Assembly (NCBI GenBank): GCA_037447655.1 | Contig: JBBHKE010002380.1 | Span: 153,470-217,469 of the forward strand | Direction of reading: 5' to 3' | Length of the DNA: 64,000 bases | Source of the DNA: Zygnema cylindricum | Lineage: Eukaryota > Streptophyta > Zygnematophyceae > Zygnematales > Zygnemataceae | Shown here: positions 47,690 to 59,277 of the stretch, in pieces | Layout of the letters: each line of letters opens with the position of its first letter | Position numbering within the stretch: the first letter of the stretch is position 1 | Translations under genes and position numbers: made by a program | The notes under the pieces: model-generated | The model's database searches: none | What the model saw: only the letters and a program-made list of their open reading frames with translations | Told to the model about the DNA's origin: nothing

Positions 47690-48247
47690 CACCGCCAATC
47701 GCTATTAGCTTAGAAGTTTCTTTAGCGTACATGAAAATTTACCGTGGTTTACGCTAATTAAGAATTTGAAAATTTTGAAAAAAAACATACATTCTAATTG
47801 TTTAATAATTCTAATTTGGATCTTTGAAAAAAATAAATGTCGGTCGCAAAAATGCTTACACTAATATAGGTATTTGTACAAAATCTTACAAATCGTACAT
47901 AAATCGTACGTTCACACAGTCGAAACGTGGTTGCTGGACGAATATGTGCGAACGTGATATTTGACAACCCGATTAGACCCCCTTTTTAGAGCGCACATTC
48001 TCATGCGTTCGCGTCTACTAAAACTCATTAATTATACTTTTTCACTTAAAAAGGTACAATTTTGTACGGTATGACATTTTCCGTACATCACACTAATTAA
48101 CTGATGGCGTACTTCCATTTTGTACGGTACTAAAAAATTAACCCTAAATAGAGTAAAGAAAAAAATAGAATGAACTACGCTAATGGGGAATAAAAAAAAA
48201 AAGCGGGACGGAATTAGCGTACACAACGCTAATAGCGATTGGCGGTG
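47690..48247. mobile_element. Mariner-type MITE, left half of a palindrome (558 bp)
   Basis: Starts CACCGCCAATCGCTATTAGC after TA and ends GCTAATAGCGATTGGCGGTG before TA. The interior is the reverse complement of the next element. No transposase. Confidence 0.9.
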
Positions 48248-48249
48248 TA

Positions 48250-48788
48250 CACCGCCAATCGTTATTAGCGTTGTGTACGCTAATTCCGTCCCACTTTTTT
48301 TTATTTTATTCTCCATTAGTGTAGTTCATTCTATTTTTTTCTTTATTCTATTTAGGGTTATTTTCAGTACGTTTTCTCTTAAATAGAGTGGTGTATGGTC
48401 AGATTCATACCGTACATAAATGTACCTTTTTAAGTTAAAAAGTACAATAAATTAGTTTTAGTAACCGTGGACGCATGAGAAAATGCGTTCTAAAAAGGGA
48501 AAAAAACTAGGTCGTAAAGAATCCCGTTCGCACATATTCGTCCGACAGCCGCGTTTCGACCGTGTGAATGTACGATTTTTCTACGATTTGTCAGATTGTG
48601 TACAAAGACCTATATTAGTGTAAGCATGTTTGCGACCGACATTTTTTTTTTCAAAGATCCAAATTACCATAATCAAACAATTAGAATGTATGATTTTTTC
48701 CAAATTTTTCAAATTCTTAAAAAGCGTACACCACGGTAATTATTTTTATACGCTAAAAAAACTTACACGCTAATAACGATTGGCGCTG
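48250..48788. mobile_element. Mariner-type MITE, right half of a palindrome (539 bp)
   Basis: Starts CACCGCCAATCGTTATTAGC directly after the shared TA at 48248-48249 and ends ACGCTAATAACGATTGGC plus GCTG before TA. It pairs with 47690-48247 over its whole length. Confidence 0.9.
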
Positions 48789-49040
48789 TAACGTACATCT
48801 ATGCTGCGGATGCCTTGACGCGAAGACGAATCTCGTAAGCGATATTGATATGACGATATCATTACTACGAAATTTCGTTTTTTGTAAGCTGTCCACTTGT
48901 GGATCGTGAGCTGTGATGGTAAAAGATATTGTGAGCCGTACATTTAGTATGCGATTGTTTTTTGGTTGTGTTTAATTATAAATTTAAGATGTGGACATAG
49001 CGAGTCTCTGATTGAAATGGGTTGATGTCTTGATGACAGT

Positions 49041-49137
49041 TAGGGCACTTTCCCATGTAACTGAAACTTTAGTCTTGTAACTTTTATTTTAGCTAAGATT
49101 CTCCGTACTACTTTCAGAGCATTCCATAGGGTACTTT
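49041..49137. repeat. Tandem copy of the AGGGTACTTTCGC element end
   Basis: AGGGCACTTTCCCATGTAAC then CTAAGATTCTCCGTACTACT repeats, with changes, in the next 75 bp (49138 onward). A solo or duplicated terminus of the neighbouring element. Confidence 0.55.
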
Positions 49138-49667
49138 CGCATGTAACCGAAACTTAGACTTGTTACTTTGTTTTTTAGCGAGGATTCTCTGTACAGCTTT
49201 CAGAGCATTCGTATGTAAAGAAATTAAATCGTAACTTTAGATTGTGACGGATGTAGACGTGGGTGTAATTTGTGACGATTGTAGACGCGTACAAAAGTCG
49301 CGACAATTGATGACGTTTACAAAATAGAGACGGTTGTAGACGTCTAACTACTTGTGACATTGTAGATGTTTAGGGTTTGTGACATTTTAACGTCACGCGT
49401 ACTTATGATAGCGTCGACGTCACAAATTCCAAAACATTCCGCCATGGTTTTTTTCAATTTTGTTTTTTCGTCCGTTCTCATTCTACTTGCCACCAAAATA
49501 AGCTAAAAGACAACCATTTTTTTTTTTTATAGATCTTTCATTTGATACCTTTCTTGCCTTTTTTCATTGCAAGAATTGTGAGATAGACGCGTTAGTGGGA
49601 GAGGGAGAGAGAGAGAGGCGCTTTCACGGACTTCGCTTTTGCGAAATGGCGTCCGTTGGTCGAAACC

Positions 49668-50229
49668 ATAGTTCAAAAGTAGGCGTTTTTATGGTAGGCC
49701 TTTGGTATGCACACAAAACTTGGCACAAAACTCGCGCAGAGTAGGCATACTGTATGTGTGTGCGTTGTGCACACTCTTGTACGAACATACGAATCTGACG
49801 TATCATCATAGTACAGCGCACGCCGCCGGACGAAATTTTTTAGCGAACTGACACGGTGTAGGATGACATTTCGCGGGAAAAAAACCCGGGAAAAAAAAAC
49901 GCGGACGTAAGTCCTATCGTAAGTTGTGTTATGGGCTTTTCATGTGATCTTCTTAAATCGCTGCTTTAGTCAGCGACCGTCCGATCGTCCAAATCAGACG
50001 GTTTAAATAAAAAGTACCTCAAAACTCACGGAAAAAAAATAATTGTCCGAATGTTTTTCAAAATTTAGACATGGCGTTTAATTTCATATCGATCGATGTG
50101 CAACTCAACCCTGTTACTATTATTTTTCATTTTGTGACCTATACAATATGGGTCTTAGGGCCATGTTGTATCTTTTGCGTACAATAGGCATATTGTATGG
50201 GCGTACTTTCACCTACTTTTGAACTATGA
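49668..50229. mobile_element. MITE with ATAGTTCAAAAG ends, 562 bp, 8-bp TSD
   Basis: Left end ATAGTTCAAAAGTAGGCG, right end CCTACTTTTGAACTATGA. The 8-bp flank TCGAAACC occurs at 49660-49667 and 50230-50237. It is the fullest copy of a family also at 13434, 34811 and 59278. 8-bp duplications suggest hAT, but the ends are not typical, so the superfamily stays open. Confidence 0.75.
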
Positions 50230-50468
50230 TCGAAACCCATAGTTGTTCACGGCAATTAGTGCGAACGTACCGTACGCGACGATTTATACGTAACAAACGC
50301 ATTGAACCTTTTGATCAAATCGCAAAAAATCGTTAATGAATTTCCTTCCGTACTATTTTGTACATTAAAAAACAAAAAACTATTACATATAACGTAGTTT
50401 GCAAGTTTTTCCCGTTAAATGAGGGGTAAAACAATAAACTCTTTTAATTTTTATCACACTATCCGCTA

Positions 50469-50667
50469 CACCGCGAATCGTTATTAGCGTTGAGAAATTA
50501 TTAGTGTAAGGAAAAAATTAGCGTCATTCATTCTAATTTAGTGCTAGGAGACGTGGCAGATTATGGTCCTCGTCCTTAAATAGTGTAGTTTATTCTATTT
50601 AAGGTATTAATGTCAAAATTTTGAGGTGTCGATATAGAGTTCATAACGCTAATAACGATTCGCGGTG
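50469..50667. mobile_element. Mariner/Stowaway-type MITE, 199 bp, TA flanks
   Basis: Sister of 32832-33030, same length, same ends (CACCGCGAATCG and CGATTCGCGGTG), same orientation, six differences counted by eye. Confidence 0.9.
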
Positions 50668-51552
50668 TAGTATCGGAACTTCTTCACTTACTGGTAGTCT
50701 AGACGTTCACCTTGAGGTACACTACGCACTTGACGTATCCGAGTTCGAATGCCACGAAGGCAAAATTTTATGAAATTTTGTCTGTTCGAGCCTATCTGAC
50801 AGACAGACATGGCCGAGGATAGTAAAAAGCTAGGGAGGAAGGAGGATCTGACAGACAGACATGGCCGAGGATAGTAAAAAGCTTGGGAGGGAAGAGGGTA
50901 GGATATGGGGAAGCGGCTTCCTCACGGTTTCGTTTTCAATGTTCCATGGCGTTTTCTTTAAAAAAAAAATGATGAAGACGCCCTTACAAATTTCAAACTT
51001 AACGCGCGAAATTATTGTGACGTTCAACGTCTCATTTCGAATATGTCCGTACATTTTCGATTATATAACGTACAGCTTCCGTGGTATTCCTGTTCAGTTC
51101 ACTGAACAGAAAGTACCAATAAGTACGACGCATATTTCCGGTTATATTCCGAACATATCCGTAAAAAGATGTACAATTACGGTAATTTGTTTATAGGTTT
51201 CCGTAAATTTTCAGTTTCAGTTTACAGTACACGTTTTTTTACGATTTTTTCAAAAGTCACGAATTATACGTTTCAATCGGAAAAAAGGAAAAAATCGCAC
51301 GATTTGAACAACTATGTCGAAACCCCCTCCACGGCCCTTGTACGGAAAAAGCGCACGGAAATAAGTCACGCACAGGCTGGAAACGTGTGGTGGGTTTTTT
51401 TTTTGGTACTCCGCGAAAAACTTTCGGCACGTGCGACAGCATGGCCTATTCGCTTACCTCATGGAACTTTACTTAAAATCACTTTGCGAGGTGATTTTAT
51501 ATTAAGTTTGAAGATGAGCTGGAAGGACGCGAAATTGGGTCGAAATGCGCTA

Positions 51553-51770
51553 CACCGCCAATCGCTATTAGCGTGTACGTTTGATTAGCGTATACTATTA
51601 TTTAGCGTGGTGTACGCTAATTGGGAATTTGGAAATTTTGGAAGAAATCGATTACTCTAATTAGGAATTAGGGGCTTTTTTTAAATCGTGTGGATAATTC
51701 TATTTGAGAAAAAAAAAAAAAAAAAGCGGGACGGGATTAGCGTACACAACGCTAATAGCGATTGGCGGTG
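51553..51770. mobile_element. Mariner-type MITE, 218 bp, internally deleted
   Basis: Ends match the 47.69-48.79 kb elements (CACCGCCAATCGCTATTAGC and complement), and the right 60 bp (AAAAAGCGGGACGGGATTAG) matches theirs, but about 340 bp of interior are missing. Inserted into copy B at GAAATGCGC|TA. Copy A at about 33787-33800 shows the same sequence uninterrupted. Confidence 0.9.
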
Positions 51771-52313
51771 TAGGCGACAAACTGCTTCGCGTTAGACGAC
51801 TAACTGCTTCGCGTTAGACGACAAATTGCAGCACATTTAAAGTTGTAAGGTAACGCAACTTGTACGGTGTCAATTTCATTTTTTTGGTACGGCTGCGGAT
51901 TTTCTCGTTTTTTTCTAAGTTATGGAAGAAAACGACAGGAAATAACTGTAACTTTAGCACATGCGAAAGTACCCATAGTAAAAAAATGAAATCGTTACTT
52001 TAGATTGTGACGGATGTAGACGTGTGTGTAGACAGGGTAAAGTTGATTTGGCCTTTAAACAGGCGTTCTAACCGGACAGGAAAAATCGGACAATTTTCTG
52101 TAACGATTACAAGGATTTTCGGCCGGTAAGTCGGTAACGTCAGTTGAAGGGTAGACGCGAAAGTGCCGTCCAGAGAAACTTCTTATTCATAGTTGAGACT
52201 TGGAGAGAGATTGTTGCGTGCAGCTGGGTCCATTTTTCTATCTTTGTTTTTCTGTCCTCTGGCTATTTATATTAGAGGCCTTGTAGTTCACCACTAAATC
52301 TATCCATTTCCAA

Positions 52314-55300
52314 ATGGTGGTTTGCAAGTGCAGAAAGGTAAGTGTTAAGCGATAGAAGATGACAATGTCTTTGCAAGAAAAAACATCCATCATCTGATGT
52401 TAAATTCAAATATTCCTTGTTTTTTTCAATATTCGTAACTACCTGCTTTTGGAGAGTAAATGACTTTGTCAGAAGACAGGATCCAACTACATTATTTTCA
52501 ATCCGGATCCGCAACCATGGGATCGTGTTTTTGGTTTCTCGTATGTAATTACTTAATTTGTTTGCTTTGCAGGCAACAAAACTTTATTGTTTTGTTCATA
52601 AAACTCCTTTATGTCTTAACTGTGTGTGCTCCCCGGAGCACTCCATCTGTGTGGTAAGCAACTCATACAGCTTCAAGTTGTCAGCCTTGTACAGCTTCCT
52701 GTCTAGGTTGGATCCAGTTTTAGGTGTTTTATTAGAATCTGGAGAATGTAGTGATTTTTGACGAAAAGCATTACCAACAAAGCTGCCAATTATCTGCAGG
52801 TTGGTCAATATTCTGAATGGGTGAACGATGGAGATTACGACTGGCCTCCGAAATGTTCAGTTTGCTCTGAATCTCTTGAAGGCGTTGAAAAACCTTCCGT
52901 TCGCTTGGGCTGTTTGCGTACGTTCCACTGTACCTGCACTAGATATGCTGTATGCGATAAAAATTAGAAATCAAACAATTTTCCTGTTCACTTGTGCCAA
53001 ACTTTGACCCTCATAAAAACGGATGTGAACTCAGTTCTATTTCATAGTCAAAATTCCTGCCATTTGTAGAGTCCATATTGTTTCAGAAGTAGACTGAAAT
53101 CTTCAAGCTCTCTATTTTTCTAGTGACCTTGGTTCGGAGTTTGAGAGGCTCTAGTTTCTTTCCTGCAGATGTTCTTCATGCGGATTGCCTCGATAAGCAT
53201 ATTTCAAGCTATCCTGCCTACACGGCACCTGCAGGGTACACGTGTACAACCTGCAACACTCCGGTAACCCACCTTTTGCCTTTCCTTCTTGAATGATTTT
53301 TTTCTGCTGACTATTGTGGAAGCGGGGGCAGGTTCTTAGATAAAATCATAAGTGGTGTGATCGAATTAAATGTGATTGTGGTGTTTGCAAATGTAAATAA
53401 TTTTGATGAAGCGCTTGGCGGTGAATTGCACGTACCTGAGATCCATATGTGAAATTGTCGCTTCAAAATCCTATAATATGTGCCACAGTAAGCTTTAATT
53501 TTTTGATGGGGTGAATAACCTGCAGCGTTATTTTCTGATGTTGTCTTTGCTGTCAAAGACCAACTGTTAGACGCTTGTTATGATGGACCTGTTGCCTTAC
53601 TGTCATGCCCAGTTGTCTGCGAATCTGTCAGTGTCTTTGGCTTTATGAGTGAGATTCTGACATGTTTGTTATCTGTTTTACACTTTAAACTGATGAAACA
53701 ACTCAGCCTCTCTTTTGCTTCTTTGCAAAGTTCCTGAATGCATTCCAGTTAATTAGGATGTTTGATATACACACTGAGCATGTATATGCCTTAATCTTTG
53801 AGAGATATTGCTGCCATTTTTTTGCTCAGTCCTGTCTTTGAGGTCCTTGGAGGAAGAGAAACCAGTTGACAGGGTTGAGCCTTACACCTACAGGAATGGT
53901 GTGTGCAGGTATGGCCGATGAAGAGCCAGAAGGATGCTGCTTCAACGCTTTACACAAATCTGCGGTCATTCCTCTCCCAGGTCAGTTTGGTCCTGTTTTG
54001 GCCAAGGGAGAATTGCTATGGCCTCCATGTAAGCATGCTGGAATTGCCAAGTCCCTATTTTTTTAGTTACTGGTCGAAGTGTTTGCTGCTGAAGACAGAC
54101 AATTGTTTTGCATAGTTGATCCCTTGTTTTATTGCACAGAGCTCGGCTGCAGGAGTGTTGCTTGGTGGTGCCACTATTCAACCTGTTGAGGAACCCGTTA
54201 GCAACCCTCTGCCCCCCACCACAATGCCTACAACGGAAGGTGAAACTGGAAGTCCTCCTGCCTCAGTAGTCGGACCATTAGTAGATAATCCACATACAGA
54301 TGAGAATGGTTGGAATAATGGGGCGACAATGGAGAAAACTCCTTCTGATACAGACAGCACGGTAGACAAGGGAAACATTGTGATGGATGGTGTGGCACCA
54401 AGTGCGGATTCTTCAGCATCTCAAACTGTGTTGTCTGCATCAGTCCCTGTCCCGTCTGCCCCATCTCCCTCTACACAATCACCACAAAGGAAACCACCAA
54501 GTAACGTAAGTATCAGCATTCTTCCTGTAGAACAATGAATTTCTCTTGATTGGTGCTGGCTTTTACAGCAGGGATATTTCGATGCAAATGGATGATGGTT
54601 ATGTGCTTGCTTTTTATGGCGCTTGCGAAGCAGGCTGTAAGGATCTATCTCGCATTGAATATTGTCATTCTTTTTAGGATCATTACATAGCTATGTGATG
54701 AAGCATCGGCAAGAAATCGCAGAGTTATAAGAATCGATCTTGTATTTAATGCTTTCATTCTTTCTAGGATCATTAGATAGCCATGAGGAAAGCATTGGCA
54801 AGAGACCGCAGAGGTATATGATACTGTGGGTGACTCTGAGCAGGCTCAGCACCAGCAACAGAACATGGTCCCGGGAGTTATTCCCAGAAAGCCGTCAAGT
54901 CGAAGTGGGGATCGAATGGCTATTGATATAGCAGAGGAGCAACCCTACCACAACGAACAGCACTCTTATAGGGATGATGATGATGGCAGTGACAGAAAAT
55001 ATGCTCGCAGAGGTGCGTCTTCTCCTTCCAGTTTGATATAGTCTGTAAGGAAAATGTGTGGTCTCTGAACTTTTTGACCTTGACTGAGCCTGTTATAGCA
55101 TTCTTGCAAAGAAAAAATGGGGGTTTGCTGTCCAGTTAAACAGCAGCACTGGAAGTAAAAGTTTTACGACTGCTGCGGTTTCATTACTGATAGCTGCCAT
55201 AGCTCCTGCGGTGGCCCCTTATTGTAGAGCTCAATCTGCAATGCAGATCATTTAGAAGTTGTATGATGGCGAGGAGAGATTTTTTTTGAGAAAAGTTTTC

Positions 55301-55846
55301 TCATGGTCTCTTGTTAGGAATTTTTTATGTTTGTATATGGTGCCATTTGTTTGCGTGATGGATCTGTCAGCTTTTTTTTTGAGAGAGAGAGGAACAATCT
55401 TCTATCACCTTCTCCATATTGTTTATTCTGTGTGAATGTGGATACTGTATCCGGATTTCCATGCATTATGGTAGATGCATCTGTTCACGATCGTATTTAG
55501 GTCCATCGCTGATTTATGCTTGGTAACTGCAGCATGTAATATGGAGCTCTCTGGAGTCTTATAAAATCAGTTTAGGGCACTGTAAATTGCAAAAAGTGTC
55601 TGAATATGGGGCATGTCTGTTGTTGTGGAGGGCAACAGGTTCGTTATATACTCAGTTGCTACGATATGTAGCTCCATTTTGGGGCCCTGCATTGCAAGTT
55701 TTGCCAGTAACAGCCCCATCTCGCAAGGATGAACGAGAATCCGGTTTGACAGATGATGTACCCGAGGGTCGCTACAGACGTCGTGGGCTACACTCTCAAC
55801 GCTCCGTTGCTGACCCGCGGAAATTGCTCCTTGGTCTAGCTATGAT
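52314..55846 (+). CDS. ZFPL1: ZFPL1-like zinc-finger Golgi membrane protein, 8 exons, last exon not found
   Basis: Exons: 52314-52337 (MVVCKCRK), 52573-52653, 52800-52917, 53169-53263, 53909-53980, 54140-54505, about 54793-55012, 55639-55846. Exons 1-2 give the B-box-like finger (CKCRKATKLYCFVHK, CLNCVCSPEHSICV); exon 3 gives YSEWVNDGDYDWPPKCSVC and LGCL; exon 4 gives LHADCL and APAGYTCTTC, completing a RING-like finger. A Ser/Pro-rich linker leads to DDDDGSDRKYARRG and PFWGPALQVLPVTAPSRKD, which are diagnostic of plant ZFPL1, then DPRKLLLGLAMM starting the C-terminal membrane anchor. In animals ZFPL1 is a cis-Golgi membrane protein. The anchor ends in an exon after the AT|GTAAGG donor at 55847 that I could not place. 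The acceptor of exon 7 is ambiguous (54793 or 54814), in a duplicated region. Confidence 0.9.
54635..54812 (+). repeat. 90-bp tandem duplication at a ZFPL1 splice acceptor
   Basis: TCATTCTTTTTAGGATCATT at 54665 and TCATTCTTTCTAGGATCATT at 54755 start matching stretches that go on through GGCAAGA, CGCAGAG and TATA. Offset is 90 bp with at most one indel. Confidence 0.85.
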
Positions 55847-57700
55847 GTAAGGCTTTGGGAGAGTTTTTTTCTCATGTAGTCTTAACAAGCTTAAAAACTT
55901 CCTTCAAAGCTAACATTTCAAAAGGAAACTAAAAAATAACTCTCTAGGATACTTTTGTATTCAATTACAAAACAAGAACTTAATGCTGTGCCATTGCTCG
56001 TATTGCCTCTTGAGCTGGGATATTTGTTGGAAAGGAGCTGGAGGTTTTTGGAACTGCTCAATGTTTGGTCTTTGCGCCATTGTATTGTTTTGAAATATTG
56101 CATTCACAAGTGGATCGAGTCAATTCAGAGAATGTTTTGGCATAGGAAATAAATTGACTCTGGGCAATTGGGCCGGTTGGGGGGTGACAGAGTTAGCTTG
56201 GCAACAATGTTACTTCTTTATTACCGATTGGTTCAGGCCAACATCTTGAGTACCAGTGAACAAATTGGCCAAGCACGCTAATGGAATTGTATTAGGGAAG
56301 GGGAAGCCGTACACTGATAGCCATACGTGAGACCGCTGGACAAGGTTTGTGAATTTTAATGATGGAGAAGTGCATGTTTGGAGATGTTAAAACAACTTCA
56401 AAAGCAAGTTCAAGCAGTTTTTCAAATTATATGGCTGGAGGAATTCGAAAGAAGGAGAAAACAACCGCCAGCCATAGGCAGTCCAGCATAAGCACTTCAC
56501 TTCAAGCTGAGTGCCACATTCGTTTCGAACCCTCTCTTTTGCCGTTTATGTGTGGCTTCATTTGTGGCAATTAATTAGAGTGACCTGCACTGTCACCATT
56601 CCAGAGGATAGGCCCTTCGAAAACGCGACATTTAAGCAGCTGGTTATCTTCTCCAATATGTAACATGGATGGCTCTAGGAAAGGGGCCCCAAACTTGGGA
56701 TTTCAGATTTTTGAAACTACATTAATGTACTAAAAAAGCAAACAAGGTTTTGCCAAATAGGATTCTGTTTCTGTTTCGTTACTCTTGACATCCAACCGGA
56801 TGTGGATCTCAGGTCACCAAGTTAGGATTTACAAACAGATTTTTGAAATAGAATTGACTTGTATGCTCGAACTAACTATTAAACAGCTTAGGGTAAAAGA
56901 GGTTCAAAAAAAAAAAAAACTTTAGTCTTATGAAGTTGTGGGGCTTTCCACTTTGTAATGTTGAAACCAATATTCATAAACAGCTGAAAGCGGCTTTTGC
57001 CTGAAACAGGGCCGATGTATGTTGATTGCATAAATTAGTTATTTAGAGGTGTCAAATTAAACAGATGTATCACAATTTCCAGTCAGTTTTGGAATATTGT
57101 TTTGTATATATTGTCCGTACGTTGTGTCTGGAATGTTTAACCTGTGCATTTGGGCCTTTTGAGTCTATCATTTTTTTTCATCTCTCTGCATACCACCCTG
57201 CATAACTCTAATGTGGATGGATAGAAAATAGCAAAAGGCGTTTGTATGTAATGCGCTTGAAAAAATCCAGCTTTGGAATACACCGTGTATTTCATGGGCG
57301 TTAATACTTTTTTCTCACTTAAATCAACTTTTCCCCGTGCACACTTGTTGGATTATTAATTTGATGGTTGTGATGGAAAAATCGAATATTTGAAATCGTT
57401 TAGTTCAATTCGCCTTCAATTTCATGTCAATTGTCCAAATTACAAAACAAGCTTTATCAAATTTGAGGAGCCAACATGGGTTCAAAATTGTGGTTTGTAT
57501 GCGTATAGGGGTTTTTCGTATTGGCGTCTAGCGCTAAGATCTAAAATGTTTCGGAAAACCTTTGAAACTTTGAATTTTTCTTGAGGTATTTTTCAGAATT
57601 TTGGGAACTAATTTATTTCAAGCTGTAATGGCTTTGGCAAAAGATGGCAAGCAAATTGCATGCGGTTAGAGTCATGGAATTATTAAATTCCACTAATGAA
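55847..57700. other. ZFPL1 3' region, no further gene recognised
   Basis: Should contain the last ZFPL1 exon and 3' UTR. Short frames here (55955-56152, 56359-56574, 57390-57584) show no domain. No clear transposon ends. Confidence 0.35.
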
Positions 57701-58380
57701 TGTTTAGCTATGTGGATCATTTTCGGGATTTTCAACTATTTAGAGTTGTTAACATTGCGGCGGCGGCAAGGATGCATATGCAACACATGGATGTGGAAAC
57801 GGCCTTTTGAATGGAGAATACAAAAACAAAAGCCTTAACGGCCTTTCGATACATCAAAATCCTAGAGGGAGTCTCCGTAGAGTGAGGGAAGGTTTGGAGA
57901 TTGTGGGAAGCGTTGTATGGTTGGAAAGCACCGAGTTCATGGAATCATAAACTTCATATAAATATAAGATTTAAAAAGCTTATCGCGAATTGTGGAGTGT
58001 ATGTTAGAGGACAAGGTCGGAGCAGTGTCTATATGGATGATTTTATCTCTATCTCTTATAACTTGAAGCTACTTAGAAAATTGAAGATCGAATTTTACAT
58101 GAATTTTAATTACAAACTTAGGGGACGCGCAATACATTCTGTTAATTGAGATTCAAATGAAGAAAAATGTAGAAATCAAACTCAGCCAAGAACTGTATGC
58201 AAAAGAGGAGTTGGAGAAATTTAGATTCTTCGATTGCAAGCTATTTGGAACTCCTCTTGATCCTTGTGAGAAGCTTACTAAGTTTGTTAAGAGTCTCTGG
58301 GTTAATGTTCTTTGTATGCAGGCAGTACATTTCATGGTACAAAAAACCTTCTTTTGAATTTAAGTGGTAGAACATTAATA
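57700..58380 (+). pseudogene. Decayed Ty1/copia reverse transcriptase
   Basis: Translation in several frames gives MDVETAF (as in copia MDVxTAFLNG), WEALYGWKAPSSWNHKL (as in LYGLKQAPRxWNxKL), CGVYVRG, YMDDF (the YVDD catalytic box with V to M), LRKLKIEF, IKLSQELYAKEELEKF and DCKLFGTPLDPCEKLTKF. Stops and frame changes break it repeatedly; no LTRs, gag or integrase were found. An old retrotransposon fragment. Confidence 0.8.
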
Positions 58381-58527
58381 GCGGTGGCCAACAGAACTAT
58401 TTTGATAGTACATCTTACAGAGTTAATTTTAACTTTTTTACAAGGTAAGCATACCAGAAATAACTATTCAAATACTGGCGATATGGACTGAACCGGGTAC
58501 CGAAATATTGAAGTCCGTGATCCCGCT

Positions 58528-59092
58528 CAGAGGTCGCAAACGGTCAACCGAAACCGTGACCGACGGTTAACCGACCGCCCGCGCCGGATCCGGAACGGAT
58601 TCGGTTGCCAAATTTTGGGGGTCGGGCGGTTACGGTCGGTTGATTCGCCAGGGAAAAAAAAAAAGTCGGTTACGGTCGGTCAACCAAAAAACCAAAAAAA
58701 ATGAAAATTTTGTACTGTCCCTATAATCCAACATTCTTGTACTTTGTACTCTTTGGTATCGTGGAAGTACGTGACATCATGATTAACGTCGCAAATCTGA
58801 CACGGTAGTAACGCTATTCATTTCGCAAATCTTAGGGATCGCGACAAATTGTAATTATTGGCTTATTCATACGTTGTACATTAATTAATTTTGTACTTTT
58901 TCGGTTACGGGCGGGCATGGTTAGTCGCGAGAAATCGAGTTTCGGTTAACTTTTATTTTCGTAAACGCCGGTCGGTTAACGGTTAACAATTTTGGAGAGT
59001 GACATAACCCGGTCGAGCGTCGGTTACTCAAATTAAAAAAAAAAAAAACGGTCGGTTTCGGTTATCTAAAATTTTGACTTTTGCGACCTCTG
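58528..59092. mobile_element. hAT-type non-autonomous element, 565 bp, 8-bp TSD
   Basis: Ends CAGAGGTCGCAAA and TTTGCGACCTCTG are exact complements, flanked by the 8-bp duplication ATCCCGCT (58520-58527 and 59093-59100). Subterminal regions are full of CGGTTAACCG / GTCGGTT words. No transposase. CAGRGGTCGCAAA-type ends are known for hAT elements. Confidence 0.93.
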
Positions 59093-59277
59093 ATCCCGCT
59101 ACAATGTCGGTTTTGGGTACCGGGCCGGACTCGTCGATACGAAACACAATATGATTTGTCGATTTGAAATCACTGAACAAGTCAAAATAGCAACTCAATA
59201 CGAATGGCGCGGTACACGCATCATACATCGTGGACAGCGCATGAGTGCATGACGCATGATGCATGTATAGTTGTACC

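Larger units (their letters stand above)
47688..48790. repeat. 1.1-kb palindrome of two head-to-head MITEs
   Basis: The two elements above share one TA and are inverted, so the segment reads TA-558-TA-539-TA. The junction 48241-48256 is a perfect 16-bp palindrome (GGCGGTGTACACCGCC). Arms diverge mainly by small indels and scattered substitutions. Confidence 0.92.
49138..51974. mobile_element. Large nested element with AGGGTACTTTCGCATGT ends (copy B)
   Basis: Left end AGGGTACTTTCGCATGTAAC, right end GCACATGCGAAAGTACCC. Between them lie three separate MITE insertions (49668-50229, 50469-50667, 51553-51770). Host blocks match copy A at 33.17-33.97 kb. No transposase frame is recognisable. Confidence 0.6.
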
